The position numbers and the translations under genes are program-made. Positions 30,242 to 39,076 of a DNA stretch of 64,000 nt are shown one piece after another. Position 1 is the stretch's first letter. Each line of letters starts with the position of its first letter. Source of the DNA: Propionibacteriaceae bacterium. Lineage in GTDB: Bacteria > Actinomycetota > Actinomycetes > Propionibacteriales > Propionibacteriaceae. Location: NCBI GenBank assembly GCA_031262485.1, contig JAISHO010000018.1, forward strand, positions 17,307-81,306, written 5' to 3'. The notes under the pieces are model-generated. The model saw only the letters and a program-made list of their open reading frames with translations. It was not told where the DNA came from and ran no database searches.

Positions 30242-33200
30242 ATGTCATCCCTCACCCCAGTGGCCGGTCGTCCGAACGAGACCTCGTCCCACACCGCGCA
30301 CCAGGATCTCGTCGACCGTCTGGCGAGACGGTTGGAGTCGCCCCCGGACGAGGTCGTCCTCGCTTTGGCGGGTTTGACCGCAGCGCTGGCCGGCGACCTC
30401 GACCAGCTCGACGGTGTCCTCCTCGATGACGAGGGGATGAGGAGTGTCACGATCACATTCGACCCCACATCGACGCTCGAGCAATCGATCCGCGCCATCC
30501 GTTCCGGACTGAAAGAGGTTCCCGAACCGCCGGCTCACGCTGACCTCGTCGTCTCCCAGAGCCAAGAGAGGCCTGGGCCGAGGACGACCCATCGGATCGA
30601 CCTCCAGCCCCACGCTGAGGCCACGACGAGCGGCGCGGGAACCGGCGGCGACGAGCCGGGGGAGGACTTCGGAGCCGACGACGCTGGCGACCAGACCGGC
30701 GCGAGCCAAGCCCTCGTCCTCACCTCGACGTGGTCCGATCGCACGACGCCACCGGCCGCCATCGATCTGTTCCACCAACGTCTCTCCCGTCTCGCCGCCC
30801 TCGCCCTCGACGAGCCTGAGACGACGCTCGGGGCGGTCGACCTCGTCACCGAGGCGGAGCGCGATCTCATCGCCCGGCGCAACGCGCGCCCCGCGCTGGC
30901 CGACGGCCGCACCGTCCATGCCGTCGTCGCCGACACGGCCACCCGGGCGCCTGACGCCATCGCCATCGTCGAGGGAGAGGAGTCGCTCACCTTCGCCGAG
31001 GTCGACCGGCGGGTCCGGGCGCTGGCCGCCACCTTGCGCCGGCGCGGGATCGGGCGCGGCGACCGGGTCGGGCTCATGCCGCAGCGGGGTTGGCGTCTCA
31101 TCGTCGCCATGGTCGCTGTCATGCGTTCCGGCGCCGCCTTCGTCCCCCTTTCTCCTCAGCACCCGGCCGAACGTCTCGCCGCGATCACCGCCGATTGCGG
31201 GCTCGGCCTCGTCCTCATCGGCGATCCCGCCTACGCCGGCCTCCTCCCGGAGACGGTCGAGACCTTCGACCTCAACACCGACGACGCCTTCGTCGGGTCT
31301 GACGAGGCGGTCGAGGAGACCAACGACCCCTCAGACGAATGCGCCGTCCTCTACACCTCCGGCACCACCGGTGTGCCCAAAGGGGTGCGCATCCGCCACG
31401 ACACCGTCGTCAATTACGGCTTGTTCAACTGGCACGAGTGGCCCATCACCCAGCACGACGTCATCCCCCAATTCGCGCCGTTCACTTTCTCGACCGCCAT
31501 TCTCGAGATCACCGCCGCGCTGTTCTCCGGCGCCCGACTCGTGACGGTGACCGATCAACTCGTCGGCGACCCGCGGGCCTTCATCGGCCGCATGATGGAG
31601 TGCGGGGCGACGATCGCCCTCGTCACTCCGGAATACGCCACCTACCTCGTGCCCTGGCCGACGTTGCGCATCCTCGAGACCGGCGCGTCGCTGTGTCGCC
31701 CGGCGGTGTGGGAGAAATTCCAAGGCGCCGGCGTCCACCATGTCAACGCCTATGGGCAGACCGAGGCCTCGGTGCCGCTCGTCTGGCCAGGGACGGCCGG
31801 GCCGACGCCCGCCGTCGTCCCCATCGGCCGTCCGGCGCCCGGGATCCAAGTCCACGTCCTGCGAGGGGATCGTCCGGTCGGGCTGTACATGCCGGGCGAA
31901 TTGTGCGTCACCGGGTTGGCCGTCGCCTCCGGCTACGTCGACCGCCCCGAGGAGGAGGCGGCCAAATTCGTGTCCAACCCCTTCGGGGAGGGACGAATGA
32001 TGCGCACCGGCGACTGGGTGCAGTGGAACGAGCATGGCGACATCGAATTCTTCGGTCGGCGCGACCATCAGGTCAAAATCCGTGGTCAGCGCGTCGAGTT
32101 GGGCGAGGTCAACCACGCCCTGTCCGCCATCGCCGGCGTCGCCGCCGCGGCCGCCATCGGGCACGAGGACTCCACCGGCGACACCGAGATCGTCGCCTTC
32201 GTCGTTCCCGCCGAAGGGACGTCCCTCGATCTTCACGACGTGCGCTCCCACCTCCAGGAGACGATGGTGCCGGCCATGGTGCCGGCCCACCTCCACCTCC
32301 TCGAGACGCTGCCTCTGACGCCCCACGGCAAGGTCGACATCGCCACGTTGCGCCGGCTGGCCGACGAGGCCGCCCGCCACCGCGACGACGGCCCGGCCGG
32401 ATTCGCCGCTCCGGCCAGCGCCGCCGAACGCCTCGTCGCCGGCGTCTTCTCCGAAGTCCTCGAAGTCTCACCGATCTCCCGCGACGACGACTTCTTCGAT
32501 CTGGGCGGTCACTCCCTGCGCGCTGTGCGGGCCGCCGGCCTGCTGACCCAGCGCAGCGGATCAGCCATCGGCATCGAGGATCTCTTCACCCATCCGGTCG
32601 TCTCCGCTCTGGCCGCGTTCATCGAAGCCGGAGGACGCGAGGAGACAAACGACGGCGCGCCGGACGACCTGGTCGAAAGCGTCGGCGGCCCCGGCGTCTA
32701 CCCGATGTCGCCGGCCCAGGAGCGGCTCTACGCCGCCAGCCAACTCGACGAGACCGGGCTGGCCTACAACCTGCCCGTTTTCCTCGAACTGACCGGATCG
32801 ATCGACGTCGAATCCGTCCGGACGGCCTTCCGCCGCCTCATCGACCGCCATGAGGCGTTGCGCACGGGGCTGCGCATCGTCGACGGGAATCCGATCCAAT
32901 GCGTCGAACGGGACGCCGCCTTCGATCTCGGCATCGAACGGGTCGAGACGATCGACGAACTCGACCGGACCGCCCTCGCCGCCCGGCTCGTCCACCCCTT
33001 CGACCTGGCCCACCCCCCGCTCATGCGGGCCCACCTCATCCTCGGCGGCGACGGGCGCTCTCTCCTGTTCGTCGACATCCACCACACGGTCGCCGACGGC
33101 ACCACCCTCAACCTCGTCATCGGGGAATTCGCGCGCTTCTATGGCGGCGACTTCCTCGGCGCGTCTCCGCTGCAGTACAAGGACTGGTCGGCCTTCTCGG

Positions 33201-36200
33201 CCGGACACGACCACAGCGAGGCTCGCCAGTGGTGGGCCGACCAATTCGCCTCGCTGCCGCAACCGTATGATCTGCCGACGGACTTCCCGAGGCCGAACCA
33301 GCGTTCCCACCGCGGACAAGTCGCCAGCACCGTCATCCCAGCCGACCTCGGCGCCCGGATCAGCGAGGTGGCCCGCCGCCACGACGCCACCGAGTTCATG
33401 GTCCTCCACACCGCGATGAGCGTGCTCGTGGCGGCCCACACCGGGGCGGACGATCTCGTCATCGGCGCCGTCGCGGCCGGACGCACCCGTCCCGAGGCGT
33501 CATCGATCGCCGGGTTGTTCGCCGAGACCTTGGCCTTGCGCTCCCACCCGCGTTCGGACCGTTCCTTCGCCGATCTGTTGGCCGAGGTGCGCGCCACCTG
33601 CTTGGGCGCCTTCGCCCACCAGGACCTCTCCCTCGACCAGGTCGTCGACCTGGCCGGGGTGCGCCACGACGGCTCCCGCAACCCCCTGTTCGATGTGCTC
33701 CTGTCGGTGCGCACGATCGACGACGCCACCCTCGATCTGCCCGGTGTCGCCCTGACCGGCGCCTGGCTCGAGCGCGCCTCGGCCCAGTTCGACCTCAGCT
33801 TCGACCTCGTGCCCCGCCCGGACGGCTCTTATCTCGTCGACCTCCTCTACACCGCCGACCTCTTCACCGCCGAGACGGCCGAGCGATGGCTACGTCGCTA
33901 TCTCACCGTCGTCGCCTCCGCGCTCGACGACCCCCAGGCCTCGATCGGAAGCCTCGACATCCTCGACGCCGAAGAACGCGACCTCGTCCTCACCCGCTTC
34001 AACGACCGTCCCTTCGCCCCCGAGCCCGATCTCACCTTGACGTCCTTGTTCCACCACGCGGTCGATGACCACAGCGACCGGATCGCTCTCAGTTGCGACG
34101 GGCGCCGGCTCACCTTCAAGGAATTGGGCGAATCGGCCGCAACGATCGCCGAACATCTGGCCGGGCTCGGCGTCGGCCCCGGCGACATCGTCGCCGTCGC
34201 GCTGGGCCGCTCCACCACGTTGCTCGAGGCGCTCTGGGGCGTCGTCGCCAGCGGCGCCGCTTTCCTTCCGCTCGACGTCACCCATCCGGCCGCCCGACTG
34301 AGCACGATCGTCGAGGACGCGGGGGTCGCCGCCATCGTCACCGACGAGGCGTTGCCCTTCTCCTCGCCCGCACCGATCCTCGACCTGTCGGCGCCCCTGA
34401 CCGGCCCGACGGCGCTTCCCTACGCGCCGCGGCCGGAGGATCCGGCCTATTGCATCTTCACATCCGGCTCGACCGGGACGCCCAAGGGCGTCGTCGTCGA
34501 ACACCGCAACGTCGTCACCGTGATGACGAATCCCGCCCATGTCGCCGACTTCTTCTCCCACCCCGATCCGGTCGGCCTGTCGCTGGTCAGCCCATCGTTC
34601 GATATGTCCGTCATGACGTCGATGCTGCCGACCGTCCATGGGGCGACCGTCGTCATCGCGACGTACCACGAGATCGCCGATCCGACCGCCTGCGCCGAAG
34701 TGGCACGACGGGAGAAGGTGACCATCGTCGTGTCGCCGCCGTCGCTGCTCACCCATGTCACCTCCGACCCGTCCGTCCTTGAGGCCTGGTCCGGTCTTCG
34801 CGTCGTCGCCCTCGGCGGAGAGCCCTTCTCCGCCCCGCTCATGCGTCGCCTCGCCGCCGTCGCCCCCCAAGCCCGCTTCTTCGACACCTACGGCCCGACC
34901 GAAGCGACGATCAACTGCGGCTGGGGGGAGATCACCTCGATCGACGACATCGCCATCGGTCCGCCCCTGCCCGGCGCCCGGCTGTACATCCTCGATGGGA
35001 CGAGGCCTCAGGGCATCGGCATGCCCGGCGAGATCTGCGTCGCCGGACCGCTCGTCACCCGGGGGTATCTCAACCGGCCGGAATTGACCGCCGCCGTCTT
35101 CGTCGACAACCCCTTCGGCGACGGCCGGCTCTATCGCACGGGCGACCGCGCCCGGTGGCGGGCGGACGGGAGGATCGACTTCCTCGACCGTTTCGACGAT
35201 CAGGTCAAGATTCGCGGCCAGCGGATCGAACTGGGCGAGGTGACGGCCCGGCTTCAGGACATCGACGGGGTGAGTTCCGCCATCGCCGTCGTCCACCACG
35301 GAGAATTGACCGGGGTCTATGTAGGCGACGACACGGTGACCGCGCAGACGATCTCGCGTGCCTTGCGGGCGCGCCTGCCCTTGGCCATGGTTCCGACCCG
35401 CCTGCACCGTATCGAGGCTTTCCCGATGACGACCTCGGGAAAGATCGATCGGCGGACCTTGCTGGAGCGGGTGCTGCCCGTCGTCGAAGCCGAGGAGGCC
35501 ACGGCTCAATCCGAGGAGAGCGTGCCGGCAGCCGCGCCCGATGAGGCGCTCACCGGGGTCGTCGAGGGGATCTTCGCCACCGTTTTGGGGCGCGATCTCA
35601 TCGCCGGCGACGATGATTTCTTCGACCTCGGCGGGCATTCCCTGCACGCGCTGCGCGCCATCAGCCGGATCGAGACGGCCACCGGCGTCAAGGTCGCTCT
35701 GGGCGATTTCTTCCGCCATTCCACCCCCGTCGCCTTGGCTCGGTTGATCTCTTCCGGCCCCGAGACGGATCGTCCCGCGACCGAGGAGACCGTCGACGAG
35801 ACGTCCGTTCCGCCGGTCGACGAGACTCCCGCTCCCTTGCCCCGAGGCGAACGAGCGCCGATCGCGCCGGCCCAACGGCGGCTGTACGCCATCGCCGCGG
35901 CGAATCCGACCTCGAGCGTCTACACGATGCCGTCCGCCTCCCTCGTCGAGGGCCATCTCGACGTCGACCGGCTGCGTGAGTGCCTCGACCGCCTCGTCGC
36001 CCGGCACGAGACGTTGCGGACCGCCTTCAGGATCGACGACGGCGACCTCGTCGCCGAGGTGATCGCGCCCCAGGATCTGCCCAGCGCGCTGACCTGCTCG
36101 GTCGTCGACAGCCTGACCGCCGGTGAGCGTGAGCGCCTCATCGCCGGATCGATCCGCCCCTTCGACCTGGCCCGCCCGCCCCTGCTGCGAGCCCATCTCG

Positions 36201-39076
36201 TCGAAGGACCGGATTCGTCCCTCCTCATCCTCGACGCGCACCATATCGCCGTCGACGGACCGTCGCTGGCGATACTGGCCGGGGAGTTGACCGAGCTCTA
36301 CGCCGGGGTCGAACTGAGCGAGCCGAGCGGACAGATGCGTGATCAAGCCGCCTGGTTGGACGACGCCGATCTGACCAGGGACCGCGACTGGTGGCGCCAC
36401 GAGTTGGCCGATCTGCCCGACCGGCTCGTCTTGCCGGGCGATCATCCGCGGCCCCCGGAGGGTTTCGGGCCGGCCGCGCACGTGTCGTCGACGGTGCCCG
36501 AGGCGGCCCGCGCTCGGATGAGCGAACTCGCCCGGGCCCACCGCACCACCGAACGCGCCGTCATGCTGACCGCGATCGGGAGCCTGCTCGGCCGCTACGG
36601 GGGATGCGACGATCTCGTCGTCGGCCTCGCCTCAGCCGGGCGGTCCCGCGCCGAGACGGACACGATGGCCGGGATGCTCGTCAACACCCTGGCGATCCGG
36701 CTGCGCCCCGATCCCCAGCTCAGTTTCGGCGACCTCGTCGACCAGACTCACGCCACCCTCGTCGGCGCCCAAGAGCACGAGGGGTATCCCCTGGAGCGCC
36801 TCATCGACGATCTGGCCCACGACGGCGGCGAGCATGAGCCGCCCTTCAGCGTCATGGTCGTCTTGCAAGCCGTCCCGGACCCCGCGCTCGACCTGCCCGG
36901 GACGACGATCACCGCGCTGCCGGTTCGGGGCCGCGACACCAGCTTCGATCTCGTCATCGAGGCCGGACAGGGCGCCGATGGACGGATGCGGATCGGCGTC
37001 GATTATCGAGCCGACCTGTTCGACAGCGCGTCGATGGAATTACTCGTCCGCCACCTCGTCGTCCACCTCATGGCCGCCCTCGCCGTGCCGACCGAACCGA
37101 TCGGACGGATCCCGCTGACCGACCGTCATGAACGTGCCCGGATCGCGACCTGGAACGCCACCGGGGCCGATCATCCCCAGCTCGCCTTGCCTCACCTGCT
37201 GGCCGCCGCCGTCGGCGAACACGGCGAACGGATCGCTCTGGCCGACGACGACGCCCAACTCACCTACGCCGCGTGGTCGCGCGCGAGCGACCAGGTGGCC
37301 TGGCGGCTCAGCGAACTCGGGGCCGGGCCGGGACGATTCGTCGCCATCGCCGCGCCGCGCTCCCTCGAGTGGTTCACCGGCTGGCACGGCATCGTCAAAA
37401 CCGGCGCCGCGTGGATCCCGCTCGACCCCGACCTGCCGCCGGCCCGGGCGAAAGAGATCCTTGAGGCCTGCGCGCCGGTCGCCCTCGTCACGCTCGGCGA
37501 AGCGCCCTGGGCCGGCGAGATCGCCGTCGTCGATCTGCGGGAGACGGCCACATCCGTCGCCGGCGGGGAGGAGACCGCGCCGTTCCCCCTGCCCGAGATC
37601 GGTCTAGACGACATCGCCTATTGCCTCCATACCTCGGGCACGACCGGGCGGCCCAAGGGCGTCCTCGTGCCTCACCGGGGGCTGGCCAACCTCGCCGCCT
37701 CGCTTCGTCACACGTGGGCCATCACGCCCGACGACGTCGCCACCGCTTACCATCAGCCGATCTTCGACGGGTCGATCCACGATCTGTTGACGGCGTTGCC
37801 GCACGGGGCGACCTTGCGGATCATCCCACCACAGCGGGCCACCGACATCGCCTATCTCGACGACCTGTTCGCCTCCGGCGACGTCACGGTCGCCTCCCTG
37901 CCGCCCGCCATCGCCGCCCTCGTCGATCCTGGTCGTCTGCGTCTGTTCAACCAGGGGGGCTCGCCGGCGGTCGCTCGGGCGGAATTCACCGGGCAGTTCG
38001 TCAACAGCTACGGCCCGACCGAGACGACGATCACCGCCACCAGCTGGTTCCACACTGGGGGCGACGTCGAGCTTCCGGCGCCGATCGGTCGGCCGATCGC
38101 CAACACGCGGGTCGAGGTCGTCGATCGTCAGGGCGGCAGCGTCGGCATCGCGGCGCCCGGCGAGATCGTCGTCTTCGGCGCCGGGGTGGCCCAGGGCTAT
38201 CTCGGGCGACCGGAACTGACAGCTGAGCGTTTCCTCACGGACGCCACCGGGGCGATCGTCGGCTATCGCACCGGCGATGTGGGCCGGTGGCGGGCGGACG
38301 GCGTGCTCGAGTTCCTCGGGCGGATCGACCGGCAGGTCAAGGTCAACGGCGTGCGGATCGAGCCGGGCGAGATCGAGGCGGTCGTCCGTGACCTGCCCGG
38401 CGTCGCCGACGCCGTCGTCATTCCTCAAACCGACCCAGCCGGAGCGACGAGCCTGGCGTGTTACGTCGTCCTCGACGAGCAGACGCCCGGGACGACGGCG
38501 GGGGAGTCAGACGAGACGCCCATGAGCGCCCTGCCCGGCGCGGATTCCTCCGTGGATCTGGCCCGGCTGCGCGATCTCGCCGCCACTCGGCTTCCGGCGG
38601 CGATGATTCCAGCGGCGTGGATGCGTCTGGACGCCATCCCGGTGACCGACTCAGGCAAGACCGACCGTGCCGCTCTGCCGACCTGGGCAGGGGAGGTGGG
38701 AAACGAGTATGTCGCCCCAGCTGATGACGCCGAGCGCGCTGTGGCCGCCGCCTATGCCACCGCGGTGGGGATCGAGCGGGTCGGCGCCGATGACGAGTTC
38801 CTCCGCATCGGTGGGGATTCGATCAAAGCCATCCGTGTCGTCGCGGCTTTGCGCGAACAAGGGTGGGAGATCGCCGTGGCCGACGTCCTGTCCGCCGGCA
38901 AGCTTCGTGACGTCGCCCGGCGGGCTCACCGGGCGTCCGGGGACAGCGCCGCCGATTCCACCGATGGATCGGCGATGGCCAGAGACGACGCGGATCATCG
39001 GGTCGATCCCTCGATCGAGGGGTTGGATGACGCCACGCGGGCGGCGCTCGAGGAGTTGATCGATGATCTCGAGTGA
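30242..39076 (+). CDS. non-ribosomal peptide synthetase 2 (C fragment-A-T-C-A-T-C-A-T)
   Basis: 2944 residues. Residues 1 to about 210 look like only the C-terminal lobe of a condensation domain (ending LTSTWSDRTTPPAAIDLFHQ and EAERDLIARRN); no HHxxxDG half exists. Module 1: A domain with YTSGTTGVPKG from 371, but A4 reads FSTAILE with Ser417 where amino-acid-activating domains have Asp, and A5 has GQTE; carrier S758. Module 2: C with HHTVADG from 947, A with FTSGSTGTPKG from 1406, carrier S1800. Module 3: C with HHIAVDG from 2000, A with [11 protein letters not shown] from 2463, carrier S2860 in IGGDSIKA, the form usual before an epimerization domain, although none follows. It overlaps NRPS3 by 14 bp, so the two are translated together. 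Confidence 0.94.
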   Translation: MSSLTPVAGRPNETSSHTAHQDLVDRLARRLESPPDEVVLALAGLTAALAGDLDQLDGVLLDDEGMRSVTITFDPTSTLEQSIRAIRSGLKEVPEPPAHADLVVSQSQERPGPRTTHRIDLQPHAEATTSGAGTGGDEPGEDFGADDAGDQTGASQALVLTSTWSDRTTPPAAIDLFHQRLSRLAALALDEPETTLGAVDLVTEAERDLIARRNARPALADGRTVHAVVADTATRAPDAIAIVEGEESLTFAEVDRRVRALAATLRRRGIGRGDRVGLMPQRGWRLIVAMVAVMRSGAAFVPLSPQHPAERLAAITADCGLGLVLIGDPAYAGLLPETVETFDLNTDDAFVGSDEAVEETNDPSDECAVLYTSGTTGVPKGVRIRHDTVVNYGLFNWHEWPITQHDVIPQFAPFTFSTAILEITAALFSGARLVTVTDQLVGDPRAFIGRMMECGATIALVTPEYATYLVPWPTLRILETGASLCRPAVWEKFQGAGVHHVNAYGQTEASVPLVWPGTAGPTPAVVPIGRPAPGIQVHVLRGDRPVGLYMPGELCVTGLAVASGYVDRPEEEAAKFVSNPFGEGRMMRTGDWVQWNEHGDIEFFGRRDHQVKIRGQRVELGEVNHALSAIAGVAAAAAIGHEDSTGDTEIVAFVVPAEGTSLDLHDVRSHLQETMVPAMVPAHLHLLETLPLTPHGKVDIATLRRLADEAARHRDDGPAGFAAPASAAERLVAGVFSEVLEVSPISRDDDFFDLGGHSLRAVRAAGLLTQRSGSAIGIEDLFTHPVVSALAAFIEAGGREETNDGAPDDLVESVGGPGVYPMSPAQERLYAASQLDETGLAYNLPVFLELTGSIDVESVRTAFRRLIDRHEALRTGLRIVDGNPIQCVERDAAFDLGIERVETIDELDRTALAARLVHPFDLAHPPLMRAHLILGGDGRSLLFVDIHHTVADGTTLNLVIGEFARFYGGDFLGASPLQYKDWSAFSAGHDHSEARQWWADQFASLPQPYDLPTDFPRPNQRSHRGQVASTVIPADLGARISEVARRHDATEFMVLHTAMSVLVAAHTGADDLVIGAVAAGRTRPEASSIAGLFAETLALRSHPRSDRSFADLLAEVRATCLGAFAHQDLSLDQVVDLAGVRHDGSRNPLFDVLLSVRTIDDATLDLPGVALTGAWLERASAQFDLSFDLVPRPDGSYLVDLLYTADLFTAETAERWLRRYLTVVASALDDPQASIGSLDILDAEERDLVLTRFNDRPFAPEPDLTLTSLFHHAVDDHSDRIALSCDGRRLTFKELGESAATIAEHLAGLGVGPGDIVAVALGRSTTLLEALWGVVASGAAFLPLDVTHPAARLSTIVEDAGVAAIVTDEALPFSSPAPILDLSAPLTGPTALPYAPRPEDPAYCIFTSGSTGTPKGVVVEHRNVVTVMTNPAHVADFFSHPDPVGLSLVSPSFDMSVMTSMLPTVHGATVVIATYHEIADPTACAEVARREKVTIVVSPPSLLTHVTSDPSVLEAWSGLRVVALGGEPFSAPLMRRLAAVAPQARFFDTYGPTEATINCGWGEITSIDDIAIGPPLPGARLYILDGTRPQGIGMPGEICVAGPLVTRGYLNRPELTAAVFVDNPFGDGRLYRTGDRARWRADGRIDFLDRFDDQVKIRGQRIELGEVTARLQDIDGVSSAIAVVHHGELTGVYVGDDTVTAQTISRALRARLPLAMVPTRLHRIEAFPMTTSGKIDRRTLLERVLPVVEAEEATAQSEESVPAAAPDEALTGVVEGIFATVLGRDLIAGDDDFFDLGGHSLHALRAISRIETATGVKVALGDFFRHSTPVALARLISSGPETDRPATEETVDETSVPPVDETPAPLPRGERAPIAPAQRRLYAIAAANPTSSVYTMPSASLVEGHLDVDRLRECLDRLVARHETLRTAFRIDDGDLVAEVIAPQDLPSALTCSVVDSLTAGERERLIAGSIRPFDLARPPLLRAHLVEGPDSSLLILDAHHIAVDGPSLAILAGELTELYAGVELSEPSGQMRDQAAWLDDADLTRDRDWWRHELADLPDRLVLPGDHPRPPEGFGPAAHVSSTVPEAARARMSELARAHRTTERAVMLTAIGSLLGRYGGCDDLVVGLASAGRSRAETDTMAGMLVNTLAIRLRPDPQLSFGDLVDQTHATLVGAQEHEGYPLERLIDDLAHDGGEHEPPFSVMVVLQAVPDPALDLPGTTITALPVRGRDTSFDLVIEAGQGADGRMRIGVDYRADLFDSASMELLVRHLVVHLMAALAVPTEPIGRIPLTDRHERARIATWNATGADHPQLALPHLLAAAVGEHGERIALADDDAQLTYAAWSRASDQVAWRLSELGAGPGRFVAIAAPRSLEWFTGWHGIVKTGAAWIPLDPDLPPARAKEILEACAPVALVTLGEAPWAGEIAVVDLRETATSVAGGEETAPFPLPEIGLDDIAYCLHTSGTTGRPKGVLVPHRGLANLAASLRHTWAITPDDVATAYHQPIFDGSIHDLLTALPHGATLRIIPPQRATDIAYLDDLFASGDVTVASLPPAIAALVDPGRLRLFNQGGSPAVARAEFTGQFVNSYGPTETTITATSWFHTGGDVELPAPIGRPIANTRVEVVDRQGGSVGIAAPGEIVVFGAGVAQGYLGRPELTAERFLTDATGAIVGYRTGDVGRWRADGVLEFLGRIDRQVKVNGVRIEPGEIEAVVRDLPGVADAVVIPQTDPAGATSLACYVVLDEQTPGTTAGESDETPMSALPGADSSVDLARLRDLAATRLPAAMIPAAWMRLDAIPVTDSGKTDRAALPTWAGEVGNEYVAPADDAERAVAAAYATAVGIERVGADDEFLRIGGDSIKAIRVVAALREQGWEIAVADVLSAGKLRDVARRAHRASGDSAADSTDGSAMARDDADHRVDPSIEGLDDATRAALEELIDDLE

